DNA of 49,857 nt from Marmoricola sp. (GTDB taxonomy: Bacteria; Actinomycetota; Actinomycetes; Propionibacteriales; Nocardioidaceae): the NCBI GenBank assembly GCA_025964795.1, contig JAOPYC010000117.1:1-49857 (forward strand), given 5' to 3'. The notes below the pieces were generated by a model that saw nothing but the letters and a program-made list of their open reading frames with translations, did no database searches and had not been told where the DNA came from. The position numbers and the translations under genes are program-made. Shown in pieces: positions 17,552 to 25,696 of the stretch (position 1 is its first letter; each line of letters begins with the position of its first letter).

Positions 17552-18418
17552 CTATCCGTAGCTCGCGATGAGGGACTTGATCAGCAGGCCCCAGCCGTCG
17601 ACCAGGACGAACAGCAGGAGCTTGAAGGGGAGCGACACCATCACCGGCGGCATCATCATCATGCCGAGCGCCATCAGGGCGCCGCTGACCACGAAGTCGA
17701 TCACCAGGAACGGGATGAAGACGATGAAGCCGATGATGAAGGCCTGCTTCAGCTCGCTCAGCACGAACGCCGGGACCAGCGTGCTGATCGGGACGTCGGC
17801 CCGGTTCTTGGGCAGGTCACGCTTGGCCACGTTGGTGAGCAGCTCGAGCTGCTCGTCGTCGGTGTTGTGCAGCATGAAGTCCTTGAGCGGCCGGGAGCCG
17901 TCCTCCCACGCCTGCGACGACGTCTTCGTGCCGTCCATGTAGGGCTGGATGCCCTTGTCGTTCATGGCGCTGAGCACCGGGGTCATGATGAACAGGCTCA
18001 GGAACAGGGCCAGCCCGGCCAGCACCTGGTTCGGCGGCGACTGCTGCAGGCCCAGGGCGTTGCGGGTCAGGCCGAGCACCACGAGGATCTTGGTGAAGCT
18101 GGTGCAGGTCAGCACGATCGCCGGCAGCAGCGACAGCAGGGTCATCGTGATGATGACCGAGACCGACGCGCTGGGCTTGTCGGTGAGCCCCTTCAGGTTG
18201 ACGTTGACGTCGGTGGTGTCGCGCTTCTTCGGGCCCTTCGGTCCGTCGGGGTTCGTCGGGGCCGCCGGCAGCACCGGGGAGGCGCTCACCGAGGTGACCG
18301 CGGAGGAGCCCGCCGCCGGGGTCGCGGCGTTCGCGACGGCCGGCAGCACGCCCAGAGACAGCACGAAGCCGGCGATCAGCCCGGCCAGCAGCGTCAGGAT
18401 GCGTCGTGCTGTGCTCAC
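17552..18418 (-). CDS. fliP: Flagellar biosynthesis protein FliP
   Basis: A 288-residue protein with a cleavable-looking signal peptide (about residues 1-32, basic MSTARR then a hydrophobic run ending VANA), a polar Pro/Ala linker, and the FliP domain with SFTKILVVLGLTRNALGLQQSPPNQVLAGLALFLS (in pieces) and the late FVLSELKQAFIIGFIVFIPFLVIDFVVSG segment. FliP forms the pentameric core of the export gate. The GTG start overlaps the fliO stop as GTGA. Confidence 0.97.
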   Translation of the reverse strand: MSTARRILTLLAGLIAGFVLSLGVLPAVANAATPAAGSSAVTSVSASPVLPAAPTNPDGPKGPKKRDTTDVNVNLKGLTDKPSASVSVIITMTLLSLLPAIVLTCTSFTKILVVLGLTRNALGLQQSPPNQVLAGLALFLSLFIMTPVLSAMNDKGIQPYMDGTKTSSQAWEDGSRPLKDFMLHNTDDEQLELLTNVAKRDLPKNRADVPISTLVPAFVLSELKQAFIIGFIVFIPFLVIDFVVSGALMALGMMMMPPVMVSLPFKLLLFVLVDGWGLLIKSLIASYG

Positions 18419-18915
18419 GAAGCTCGTCCGGTGGCGACGGACAGCGCCTGCCGCCAGGTCTGCACCGAGAGCACGGAGCCGGCCAGGGGACCGGTCGGCA
18501 GGGGACGGGCGGCGTGGCTGCCGGCCCGGCGCGTCGGCGCGGCCGGGCGTTCCTCGGTCTCGCTGAGCACCGCCTCGGCGGGGAGTGCCTGGTCCAGCGC
18601 GACGGCCGGGGCGGCCGGCGCGCGCAGCTGCTCCGGGACCGCCTCGACGAGGCTGAGCTCGGCACCGCCCAGGTCGCCGCTCTGGAGCTCGGTGAGCAGG
18701 TTGACCTGGTGCTCGGTGGTGCCGAGGACCAGGACCCGGTTGCCGACCTCGACCACGGCCACCGCGGTGCCCCGGCTGAGCGCCTGGCGGTGGATCACGC
18801 GCACGGCCGCGCCGTTGCGCGGCCGGAACCGGCGGCCGCCGACCTTGACGGTGAGCAGCAGCAGTCCGACGACGACGGCCAGCGAGAAGACCAGGCGCAC
18901 GGCGAGCTCGACCAT
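18415..18915 (-). CDS. fliO: Flagellar biosynthetic protein FliO
   Basis: A 166-residue protein with one N-terminal transmembrane helix (about residues 5-22), a short beta-rich core (VIHRQALSRGTAVAVVEVGNRVLVLGTTEHQVNLLTEL) typical of FliO, and a disordered Ala/Pro-rich tail. FliO is an assembly chaperone for the FliP ring. The ATG at 18915 is selected from a much longer open frame that runs antisense-like through fliN; it lies 2 bases after the fliN stop. Confidence 0.88.
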   Translation of the reverse strand: MVELAVRLVFSLAVVVGLLLLTVKVGGRRFRPRNGAAVRVIHRQALSRGTAVAVVEVGNRVLVLGTTEHQVNLLTELQSGDLGGAELSLVEAVPEQLRAPAAPAVALDQALPAEAVLSETEERPAAPTRRAGSHAARPLPTGPLAGSVLSVQTWRQALSVATGRAS

Positions 18916-18917
18916 GG

Positions 18918-19724
18918 TCAGCCCGCGTTGGAGTCGAGGATCTGGGTGATGCGGAGACCGAAGTCCTCGTCGACCACGACGACCTCTCCCCGGGCGATCA
19001 GGCGGCCGTTGACCAGCAGGTCGGCCGGGCTCCCGGCCGCACGGTCGAGCTCGAGCACGTCGCCGGGGGCCAGCCCCAGCAGGTCGCGGACGGCCATCCG
19101 GGTCCGGCCGAGCTCGACGGTGAGCTCCATGTCGACGCCGTGCAGCATCTCGATGCCGCGTCGGGGCGCGAGGTCGTGCTGCGGGGCCGGGGTCAGGGGC
19201 TGGTGGGTGACGGACGTGGGCTCGACGACCGGGGCGTTGGCCGTCGCGGAGCTCGTGGCGGTGGAGAACACTTCGGTCACGTTGGCCGCCTTCTCGAGGA
19301 CGTCGTTGGTGATGGCGATGAGCGCGGCGGCGCCGGCGCCGATCAGCGGTACGACGGTGAACGGACCGCCGAGGTGGCTCGCCAGCGCCGCGGGGTCGAC
19401 CTGGACCGCGGAGTCGGCGGTCTCGCCGACCGTCAGCGCGATCGCGTCGACCGCCGGCTGGACCGCGGCCGACAGCTGGAGGCCCTGGGTGGGGCTGGAG
19501 GCCAGCGCGCCCACGAGCTCCTCGCCGACGAGCAGCCCGACGCACGCGGTCGGGTGGCCGGTGAGCCGGGCGACCACCGCACCCGGGAAGCCGGCGCCGA
19601 TCGCGTCGTGGCCGACTTGGGCGCCGGCGACGGTCAGCGGGTGCACCGAGGGCAGCACGGTCGAGACGAGGGTGGCGGCGGCGACCGCGAGGTCGGTGTC
19701 GACGCCGGTCGTCTGGATGGTCAT
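18918..19724 (-). CDS. fliN: Flagellar motor switch protein FliN with long N-terminal domain (FliY-like)
   Basis: A 268-residue protein. The last 80 residues are a SpoA/FliN domain: MLHGVDMELTVELGRTRMAVRDLLGLAPGDVLELDRAAGSPADLLVNGRLIARGEVVVVDEDFGLRITQI (in pieces). The first 170 residues form a separate Ala/Val-rich domain with a VQPAVDAIALTVGETADSAV stretch, which may be related to the CheC-like domain of Bacillus FliY. Plain FliN is about 100-140 residues, so this is a long form. FliN is part of the C-ring that sets rotation direction and docks the export ATPase complex. It overlaps fliM by ATGA, with GGAGG before the ATG. Confidence 0.9.
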   Translation of the reverse strand: MTIQTTGVDTDLAVAAATLVSTVLPSVHPLTVAGAQVGHDAIGAGFPGAVVARLTGHPTACVGLLVGEELVGALASSPTQGLQLSAAVQPAVDAIALTVGETADSAVQVDPAALASHLGGPFTVVPLIGAGAAALIAITNDVLEKAANVTEVFSTATSSATANAPVVEPTSVTHQPLTPAPQHDLAPRRGIEMLHGVDMELTVELGRTRMAVRDLLGLAPGDVLELDRAAGSPADLLVNGRLIARGEVVVVDEDFGLRITQILDSNAG

Positions 19725-20638
19725 CGGTCCTCCTTGGGAGCTCCCACGACGAGGGCCGCGAGCTTGGGGCCCTTCGAGCCCGGGGTGGCGTGGGCGAAGA
19801 CGGCTTCGTCGGTGGTGACGTCGAGCGGAGCGGTGGCGGGGTGGCTGAGCCGGATCACGTCGCCGACGGCCAGGTCGCCGAGCGCGTCGGGCGAGACCCG
19901 GGTGGTCCGGAAGCGGACGGCGAGGTCGACGGGCACGGACTGGAACTGCTCCCGCAGCAGCTCCGCGGAGCGCGCCCGGGTCGCCCGCTCCCGGTCGGAC
20001 ACCGGGGCCGGCGCGGCGGCCGCCACCAGGTAGGGGAGCAGGTCGCTGAACGGCAGGCAGGTGCTGACCTTGTAGGGCCGGTCGTCGATGCGGAGGTCGA
20101 AGGTGGCCACGGCCATCACGTCCGAGGCCGCGGCGAGCTGGACGAACATCGGGCTGTACTCGACGCTGGAGATCGCCGGCGTGAAGTCGAGCACGTTGCC
20201 CAGCGAGTAGCGCATCTCCGCGAGCAGCCGCTCGGTGAGGCGGGTCATCACGGTGCTCTCGATCTCGCTGAGGGCGCGCAGCGGCTGGAGCGCCGAGCCG
20301 GGTCCCCCCAGGATGTGGTCGATGCAGGTCATCGCGGCCTTGACGGGCATCTCGAGTACGCCGCGGCCCGACAGCGGATCGGCGGTGAAGATGGTCATGT
20401 ACGTCGGGGCGAGCAGGCCCTCGACGTACTCGCCGTAGTTCTGCTGCTCCACCGAGAGCAGGTTCATCGAGCAGACGGTGCGCAGGGTCGACGTGAACAG
20501 GGTCGTCGCCTGGCGGGCGAAGCTGTCGAAGCCGACCTGCAGGATCCGCGCGTGCTCGCGCGAGAGCTGGATGGGTCGACGGAAGTCGTAGGCGACGGCT
20601 TCGGACGGGGGGTTCACGCCGGTCGAATCGACCGGCAC
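19721..20638 (-). CDS. fliM: Flagellar motor switch protein FliM
   Basis: A 305-residue protein. The middle domain starts near LSREHARILQVGFDSFARQATTLFTSTLRT and includes GLLAPTYMTIF and MLTEI-type segments (VMTRLTERLLAEMRYSL). The C-terminal SpoA domain follows (VPVDLAVRFRTTRVSPDALGDLAVGDVIRL). The usual N-terminal EIDALL-like CheY-P-binding peptide is not visible in the 24 residues before the middle domain. FliM links FliG and FliN in the C-ring. The start is GTG 20638, 25 bases downstream of fliL, with only a weak ribosome site. Confidence 0.93.
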   Translation of the reverse strand: MPVDSTGVNPPSEAVAYDFRRPIQLSREHARILQVGFDSFARQATTLFTSTLRTVCSMNLLSVEQQNYGEYVEGLLAPTYMTIFTADPLSGRGVLEMPVKAAMTCIDHILGGPGSALQPLRALSEIESTVMTRLTERLLAEMRYSLGNVLDFTPAISSVEYSPMFVQLAAASDVMAVATFDLRIDDRPYKVSTCLPFSDLLPYLVAAAAPAPVSDRERATRARSAELLREQFQSVPVDLAVRFRTTRVSPDALGDLAVGDVIRLSHPATAPLDVTTDEAVFAHATPGSKGPKLAALVVGAPKEDR

Positions 20639-20663
20639 GCACCAAACCTGAGGAGTTTCGGAA

Positions 20664-21113
20664 CTATTGCGTGACGAACTCCGTGAAGTACACCCCCATG
20701 ACCTCGTCCTGGTAGAGCTCCCCGAGCTGGTGCTGCAGCTCCTTCTTCAGCTCGGCCCGCTTCTTCGGGTCGTTGACCTGGGCGATGGACAGGCCGCTGA
20801 ACTCGCTGATCGTGGCGTCCAGCGCCTTGCTCCCGTCGGCCTCCTTGGTCGTGGCGGTCAGCTGCAGGGCGATCCCGATCCGGAGGTAGTGCTCCCCCTG
20901 CAGGTTGATCTGGATCGGGTCCAGGGACACGACCTCGCCGGGCTTGGGCGCCTCCACCGGCTTGGGACGCAGCACGAACCAGTAGGCGCCGCCGCCCACG
21001 GCGAGCAGGACCACGAGGATGACGACGATCTTCTTCAAGCCGCTCTTCTTCTCCTCGGGGACGGCGCCGCCGGCCTCGGTCGTCGAGGTGGGCGGGATGG
21101 CGGTGACGGTCAT
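20664..21113 (-). CDS. fliL: Flagellar basal body-associated protein FliL
   Basis: A 149-residue single-pass protein: a short cytoplasmic N-terminus ending KKSGLKK, a transmembrane helix (about residues 28-47, IVVILVVLLAVGGGAYWFV), then a periplasmic-side domain with HYLRIGIALQLT and the C-terminal MGVYFTEFVTQ, both typical of FliL. FliL supports stator function. Its ATG overlaps the motB stop as ATGA. Confidence 0.95.
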   Translation of the reverse strand: MTVTAIPPTSTTEAGGAVPEEKKSGLKKIVVILVVLLAVGGGAYWFVLRPKPVEAPKPGEVVSLDPIQINLQGEHYLRIGIALQLTATTKEADGSKALDATISEFSGLSIAQVNDPKKRAELKKELQHQLGELYQDEVMGVYFTEFVTQ

Positions 21114-22006
21114 GGCTGGACTCCTACGGGCAGGTTGCGGGCCTTGAGGACCTCGGACATCAGGGCACGGGTCTCGGAGGGGAGCGGGGACTGGACGACG
21201 ATGTCCACCCGCTTGTTGACCTCCTGCGACCCCGGTCGGGACGGGTTGACGAGCGGCTTCTCGTGGCCGTACGCCGTGGCGGTCATCCGGCCGTTGGGGA
21301 GGTGCCAGTCGGTGTGCAGGTAGCGCAGCACCCCGACGGCCCGGGCGGCCGAGAGCTCCCAGTCGGAGGGGTAGTACTTCGGCTTGACCTTCACCTGGTT
21401 GGTGTGGCCGTCGACCGAGAGCTGGTCTGGAAGGGTGCGGAGCACCGGCGCGAGCGTGTCCAGGACCAGCCGGCCCCGGCCGGACAGCTCGGCCACGTCG
21501 GCGTCGAAGACCACGTGGCGCGAGACCAGGCTGACCACGAGCCCCCGCTCGTCGTAGCGCGTGCGGACGTCGTCCTGCAGCCCCTTGGCCGCGAGCGCGG
21601 CGAGGATCTTCTTGCGGACGCCCTCGAGCCGGTCGACCTCCACCTCGGCCGCCGCGCGCTTCCGGTCGGAGGCGCGCTGCTGGATCTTCTGCACGGCCTG
21701 GTCCACCGCGACCCGGCTCTTCTCCGGGACGTCGGCGGCGAGGTCGGCCGCGGCCACCGGGGCGGTGATCGCGGTGCCCGGCTCCTCGAGGATGGTGTGC
21801 GAGCCGTCGAGGATCGAGGTCGGCTGGCCGAAGCCGGCGGCGAGCCCGTTCTTGAGCATGTTGAACTTCCTCTCGTCCACCACGCTCATCGCGAACATCA
21901 CGATGAACAGGACCATCAGCAGGGTCACCATGTCGGCGTACGTGACCAGCCAGCGCTCGTGGTTCTCGTGCTCCTCGTGCACCTCGCGGCGTTTCCCGTG
22001 GCCCAT
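21110..22006 (-). CDS. motB: Flagellar stator protein MotB
   Basis: A 298-residue protein with an N-terminal cytoplasmic stretch rich in His/Glu, one transmembrane helix containing the proton-carrying Asp (D25 in TYADMVTLLMVLFIVMFAMS), a plug/linker region and a C-terminal OmpA-like peptidoglycan-binding domain (SVDGHTNQVKV ... WELSAARAVGVLRYL). The polar Asp in the helix marks it as a torque-generating stator subunit paired with MotA, encoded just upstream. Confidence 0.97.
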   Translation of the reverse strand: MGHGKRREVHEEHENHERWLVTYADMVTLLMVLFIVMFAMSVVDERKFNMLKNGLAAGFGQPTSILDGSHTILEEPGTAITAPVAAADLAADVPEKSRVAVDQAVQKIQQRASDRKRAAAEVEVDRLEGVRKKILAALAAKGLQDDVRTRYDERGLVVSLVSRHVVFDADVAELSGRGRLVLDTLAPVLRTLPDQLSVDGHTNQVKVKPKYYPSDWELSAARAVGVLRYLHTDWHLPNGRMTATAYGHEKPLVNPSRPGSQEVNKRVDIVVQSPLPSETRALMSEVLKARNLPVGVQP

Positions 22007-22007
22007 G

Positions 22008-22769
22008 TCAGGCCGCTTCCACCTGGGCGCCAGGGAGCAGCGACCGGAGCTTCTGGGCGACGATGCGGGGGTTCGAGCCGGCCTGGATGGCGGCGATGCC
22101 CTCGATGGTGACCTCCATCCGGGAGGCCTCCAGCTCGCCGAGCCGCTTGAGGCGGTTGCCGAGCGGCAGGAAGATCACGTTGGCCGAGGTGACGCCCCAC
22201 AGGGTGGCGACGAACGCGCCGGCGATGAGGTGCCCGAGCTCCTCGGGCGCCGCCAGGTTCTCCAGCACGTGCACCAGGCCCATGACGGTGCCGATGATGC
22301 CGATGGTGGGCGCGTAGGCGCCGGCGTCGGCGAAGAACTTCGCGGCCTGCTTGTCCGCGAGCCGCTTGGCGTAGACCTCGGACTCCAGGATGTCGCGGAG
22401 CTCCTCCGGGTCGGTGCCGTCGATGGCCAGCGTGACGCCCTTGCGCAGGAAGTCGTCGTCGACGCCCTTCACGGCGTCCTCCAGGGCCAGCAGCCCCTCG
22501 CGACGGGCCTTCTCGGCCAGGTCGACGACCGCCGGGATCAGGTCCTCGGCCGACGCGGCGTTGCCGGTGAACGCCCGCTTGGCCGACTTCGCGGCCGTCT
22601 TGGCGTCGTGCATGGTGCCGCCGGCCATGGTCACCAGCAGCGTCGTGCCGAAGACGAGCAGGATCGGAGGGAGCAGCAGCAGGCTCATCGGGTTGCCGCC
22701 CTCGAGGACGTTCGCCCCGACGACGACGGCGAAGCCGGCGCCGATGCCGATCGCGGGTGCCGGATCCAT
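22008..22769 (-). CDS. motA: Flagellar stator protein MotA
   Basis: A 253-residue protein with four hydrophobic segments (about residues 1-20, 30-50, 150-170, 180-200) and a large cytoplasmic loop. The conserved APTIGIIGTVMGLVHVLENL segment of helix 3 and LWGVTSANVIFLPLGNRLK of helix 4 are clear. The ATG at 22769 overlaps the flbD stop as TGATG and has GGAG 6 nt upstream; an in-frame GTG one codon earlier is less likely. It forms the stator with MotB. Confidence 0.96.
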   Translation of the reverse strand: MDPAPAIGIGAGFAVVVGANVLEGGNPMSLLLLPPILLVFGTTLLVTMAGGTMHDAKTAAKSAKRAFTGNAASAEDLIPAVVDLAEKARREGLLALEDAVKGVDDDFLRKGVTLAIDGTDPEELRDILESEVYAKRLADKQAAKFFADAGAYAPTIGIIGTVMGLVHVLENLAAPEELGHLIAGAFVATLWGVTSANVIFLPLGNRLKRLGELEASRMEVTIEGIAAIQAGSNPRIVAQKLRSLLPGAQVEAA

Positions 22770-23047
22770 CACAGCTCCCGAGAGATCGCAGTGACGGGGG
22801 ACAGGTGCACGGGAGGTGCGTCGTGGTCGACGAGGCCCAGGCCCTCCGGCTGCAGGTGGTGGCTCAGCGCGATGATCTCGCTGCGGTAGAGCCGGATGGC
22901 TGCGGCCACGTCGGCCGAGGACTCGAGCACGACGTACTTCTTGCCGTCGACGAGCGAGACCACGGTGTCCGGGGTGCAGTCGATACGTTCGATGAGGTCA
23001 CAGTTCAAGACGAACGGTTGACCTGAAATTCTCGTGAGCGCGATCAC
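22769..23047 (-). CDS. flbD: FlbD-family flagellar protein
   Basis: A 92-residue protein whose first 60 residues match the small FlbD family: MIALTRISGQPFVLNCDLIERIDCTPDTVVSLVDGKKYVV (in pieces). The last 25 residues are extra relative to the usual 60-70-residue forms. Its molecular role is poorly known; in Firmicutes and actinobacteria it typically precedes motA. It is the first gene after the flgE terminator and has its own sigma-28-type promoter. The start is GTG with AAGGAAGG upstream. Confidence 0.88.
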   Translation of the reverse strand: MIALTRISGQPFVLNCDLIERIDCTPDTVVSLVDGKKYVVLESSADVAAAIRLYRSEIIALSHHLQPEGLGLVDHDAPPVHLSPVTAISREL

Positions 23048-23105
23048 GGAGCACCTTCCTTGTGCCTACACCTCATGCGGCCGTCCTTGGCCAGGTACAG
23101 AGTCC

Positions 23106-23132
23106 ATCGGCGGGCGGGCCCGCGACCTGAGC
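23106..23132 (-). promoter_or_regulatory. FliA (sigma-28)-type promoter for flbD-motAB
   Basis: On the minus strand the sequence reads TCAG-N15-GCCGATGG, with the -35 half at 23129-23132 and the -10 half at 23106-23113. Transcription should start near 23099, giving a leader of about 52 nt before flbD. It lies directly downstream of the flgE terminator hairpin. Confidence 0.75.
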
Positions 23133-23137
23133 GAAAC

Positions 23138-23174
23138 GGGGGACCGACGACACCGTGTCGTCGGTCCCCCGTGG
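23138..23174 (-). terminator. Strong terminator hairpin after flgE
   Basis: A perfect 17-bp stem (23138-23154 paired with 23158-23174) with a 3-nt CCG loop. In the direction of flgE transcription it is followed by TTTCGCTC. It begins 16 bases after the flgE stop codon and ends the hook operon just before the flbD promoter. Confidence 0.85.
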
Positions 23175-23190
23175 CGCTGCAGTAGCGGGG

Positions 23191-24045
23191 TCAGCGCTTG
23201 ATGTTGACGAGGTCCTCGAGCACCTGGTCGGACGTGGTGATCACGCGCGAGCTGGCCTGGAACCCGCGCTGGGCGAGGATCAGGTTGGTGAACTCGTTGG
23301 CGAGGTCCACGTTGGACATCTCGACGGCCCCACCCTGGATGTCGCCGTTCATGCCCGCTCCCGGGATGCCCAGCTGGGCGGCGCCCGAGTTGGCCGACTC
23401 CCGGAACGAGGTCTCACCGACCTTCTCCAGCCCCATCGGGTTGTTGAAGTTGGCCATCGCGAGCTGCCCGAGCTCGCGCTGGGTCTCGTCGGAGAAGACA
23501 GCCCGCAGCTTGCCGTCGCCGCCGATGTTGTACGACGTCATCTGGGCGCCCGCCGCCACCGGCGGGGTGAGGCCCGAGTAGTCCAGGGAGAGGTCGACCA
23601 GTCCGCCGGTCGGGTTCCCGCTGGCGTCGAGGGCGTAGCCCTGGACGCGCCCGCCGGTCGGGTTCACCAGGGTGCCGGTCTCGTCGAAGGTGAACGAGCC
23701 GGCGCGGGTGTAGAGGTTCTCGCCGTTCTTGCGGACCACGAACATGCCGTCGCCCTGGATCATCAGGTCGGTCGCCCGGCCGGTGGTCTGCGTCGAGCCC
23801 TGGTTGTAGTTGGTGCTGGTGCCGGCGACCTGGACGCCGAGGCCGACCTGGATCGGGTTGGTCCCGCCCCGCGCGGCGTTCGAGCCGCCCGCGGCGGTCA
23901 GCATCTGGCTGAGCGTGTCCTGGAAGACGGTCGTGCTGGCCTTGAAGCCGACGGTGTTGGCGTTGGCGATGTTGTTGCCGGTGACGTCGAGCATGGTCTG
24001 GTTGACGCGCAGGCCGCTGATGCCGGCGAAGAGCGAGCGAAGCAT
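23191..24045 (-). CDS. flgE: Flagellar hook protein FlgE (short form)
   Basis: A 284-residue protein. The N-terminal rod/hook signature is SLFAGISGLRVNQTMLDVTGNNIANANTVGFK (in pieces), the middle domain has LYTRAGSFTFDETGTLVNPTGGRVQGY, and the C-terminal coiled-coil signature is [35 protein letters not shown]. These are shared by FlgE, FlgF and FlgG. FlgE is chosen because the gene follows fliK and flgD. It is short for a hook protein (400 or more residues in many species), so FlgG cannot be excluded; no other gene of this class is in the window. Confidence 0.85.
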   Translation of the reverse strand: MLRSLFAGISGLRVNQTMLDVTGNNIANANTVGFKASTTVFQDTLSQMLTAAGGSNAARGGTNPIQVGLGVQVAGTSTNYNQGSTQTTGRATDLMIQGDGMFVVRKNGENLYTRAGSFTFDETGTLVNPTGGRVQGYALDASGNPTGGLVDLSLDYSGLTPPVAAGAQMTSYNIGGDGKLRAVFSDETQRELGQLAMANFNNPMGLEKVGETSFRESANSGAAQLGIPGAGMNGDIQGGAVEMSNVDLANEFTNLILAQRGFQASSRVITTSDQVLEDLVNIKR

Positions 24046-24076
24046 GGGATGGGTTCCTCTCGGTGGATGGGTGGAG

Positions 24077-24556
24077 CTAGGCGGTGGTGCTGGTGGGCGA
24101 CGCGGCAGGTGTCGCCGTACCGCCGGTGACGGACTGGACCTGGCCCAGGGGCACCTGGCTGCCGGCGACGTCGAGCAGCGGGCCGTCGGTGCCGAACGTG
24201 ACGCCGCCGACCTGACCCGTCTGTGCGACTCCGTCGGAGCTCGTCCAGGTGACGGTGCGACCCACCAGCCCGCTGGCGCCGAACGCCATCTGGCTCTGCA
24301 CGAGCTGCGCGGTCTGGTCGGCGACGGTCTGCATCTTCTCCAGGGCGGTGAACTGCGCCGACTGCGCCAGGAACTGGCTGGAGTCGGTGGGGTTCATCGG
24401 GTCCTGATACTTCATCTGGGCGACCAGCAGCTGCAGGAACATGTCCTTGTCAGCCGTCTTGCTGGTCGTCGTGATGGTCCCGGTGTCGGTGCCGGCTGCC
24501 GGGGCGGTCCCGAACATGCCGGTGTAGGCCACCGGTTCGGTTGCTCCGATGGACAT
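24077..24556 (-). CDS. flgD: Flagellar hook assembly protein FlgD
   Basis: A 159-residue protein with the FlgD core: MFLQLLVAQMKYQDPMNPTDSSQFLAQSAQFTALEKMQ (about residues 40-76), followed by a small beta domain (GASGLVGRTVTW ... GQVGGVTFGTDGPLLDV). FlgD caps the growing hook. It is short but complete; the C-terminal Ig-like domain of longer FlgD proteins is missing. It lies between fliK and flgE. Confidence 0.93.
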   Translation of the reverse strand: MSIGATEPVAYTGMFGTAPAAGTDTGTITTTSKTADKDMFLQLLVAQMKYQDPMNPTDSSQFLAQSAQFTALEKMQTVADQTAQLVQSQMAFGASGLVGRTVTWTSSDGVAQTGQVGGVTFGTDGPLLDVAGSQVPLGQVQSVTGGTATPAASPTSTTA

Positions 24557-24565
24557 GCGTCCCCC

Positions 24566-25696
24566 TCACATCCGGAGGTCGACCCCGCCCCGGCTGGGGA
24601 CGTGGCTGACCTCGTGGATCGAACGGTCCCCGCGGGTGCGGGAGCCGTGGTCGTGGTCGGTGCCGTCCGTGGCCGTGCTGCCGTCACCCATCCGTGGCTG
24701 ACGAGAACCGTGGTGGTGCTCGGTGTCGAAGCGCCCGGTGAAGGGCGCCTGCTGCTGTCGCGACTCCGTGGTGTCGGAGTGGGTCTGGGTGGCCGCGCCC
24801 GGGTTCACGCCCGGGAGCTCGGCGAGGGTGAGCCGGTGGTCCTTGACGCCGATGTGCTCCAGCGCGCGGTTCAGGTCACCGGAGGACAGCGCGAGCGCCT
24901 CGCGCGCCTCGCTGCCGGCCGCGAGCCGCACGTGCACGTCGCCGTGCCGCACGGTGAGGACCACGCGGACCTCGCCGAGGGCGCGCGGGTTCAGCTCGAG
25001 GGTGACGCGGTGCACTCCCTCGCCGGTGCTGAACAGCTTCGTCACCTCGGGGATGACCTGGGCCGCGACCGGGTGGGCCGCGGCGGGCCGGGGGTCGGCG
25101 GCGGGGGTGGCGACCGGGGTCGCCGGTGCCGGTGGGGTCACCTGGGGCAGGGGGGTGGTGGGTGGCGCCACGGCAGTCGCAGGGGCCGGGTCGCGGCGGG
25201 GCCGGTCGGGGCTCGCCGGGACCTGCTGGGTGGTGGCCTGGTCGGAGCCCGTGGGGGTCGGCTGCGGGGTGGCCTGCTCAGCGTCCCCAGCCGGGGTCGC
25301 AGAGCGGGCCGCCGCCGGGGCCGGGGACTCGACAGACGCGGACGCGGACGCGTGCGTGGCTCCGGGGGCGGCAACCGGCGACGCGGCCACGAGCGCCGGC
25401 GGCACCAGCAGCGCGGCGAGCGCGGCGCCGACCTCCGCCGTGTCGGCGTCGGGCACAGCCGTCTCGTCCCCCGTCGAGGTGTCGGTCGGCTCGTCGCCAT
25501 CGTCGACGACCGCGGGAGTCGCAGCCCCGGGCGGCGTCGCCTTCGGGACCGGGGTCGCGGCTGCTGTCGCCGCGCCGAGGGCGAGCTGGATCGCGAGCGC
25601 GAAGGTCGTGGCGGCGCCGACGTCGGTGGCCGGAGGGTTCCCGAGGAGGCCCGCGGGCAGGGCGGAGACGGCGGGGTCGACCGCCATGGTGCTCAT
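24566..25696 (-). CDS. fliK: Flagellar hook-length control protein FliK
   Basis: A 376-residue protein. The first about 210 residues are low-complexity Ala/Pro/Thr-rich, as in the molecular-ruler part of FliK. The conserved C-terminal domain includes VHRVTLELNPRALGEVRVVL and LRLAAGSEAREAL-type sequence, then the LNRALEHIGV helix. A His/Gly/Arg-rich tail follows. FliK measures hook length and triggers the FlhB switch. The ATG at 25696 overlaps the preceding gene's stop as ATGA; the longer upstream frame is antisense-like sequence across that gene. Confidence 0.88.
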   Translation of the reverse strand: MSTMAVDPAVSALPAGLLGNPPATDVGAATTFALAIQLALGAATAAATPVPKATPPGAATPAVVDDGDEPTDTSTGDETAVPDADTAEVGAALAALLVPPALVAASPVAAPGATHASASASVESPAPAAARSATPAGDAEQATPQPTPTGSDQATTQQVPASPDRPRRDPAPATAVAPPTTPLPQVTPPAPATPVATPAADPRPAAAHPVAAQVIPEVTKLFSTGEGVHRVTLELNPRALGEVRVVLTVRHGDVHVRLAAGSEAREALALSSGDLNRALEHIGVKDHRLTLAELPGVNPGAATQTHSDTTESRQQQAPFTGRFDTEHHHGSRQPRMGDGSTATDGTDHDHGSRTRGDRSIHEVSHVPSRGGVDLRM

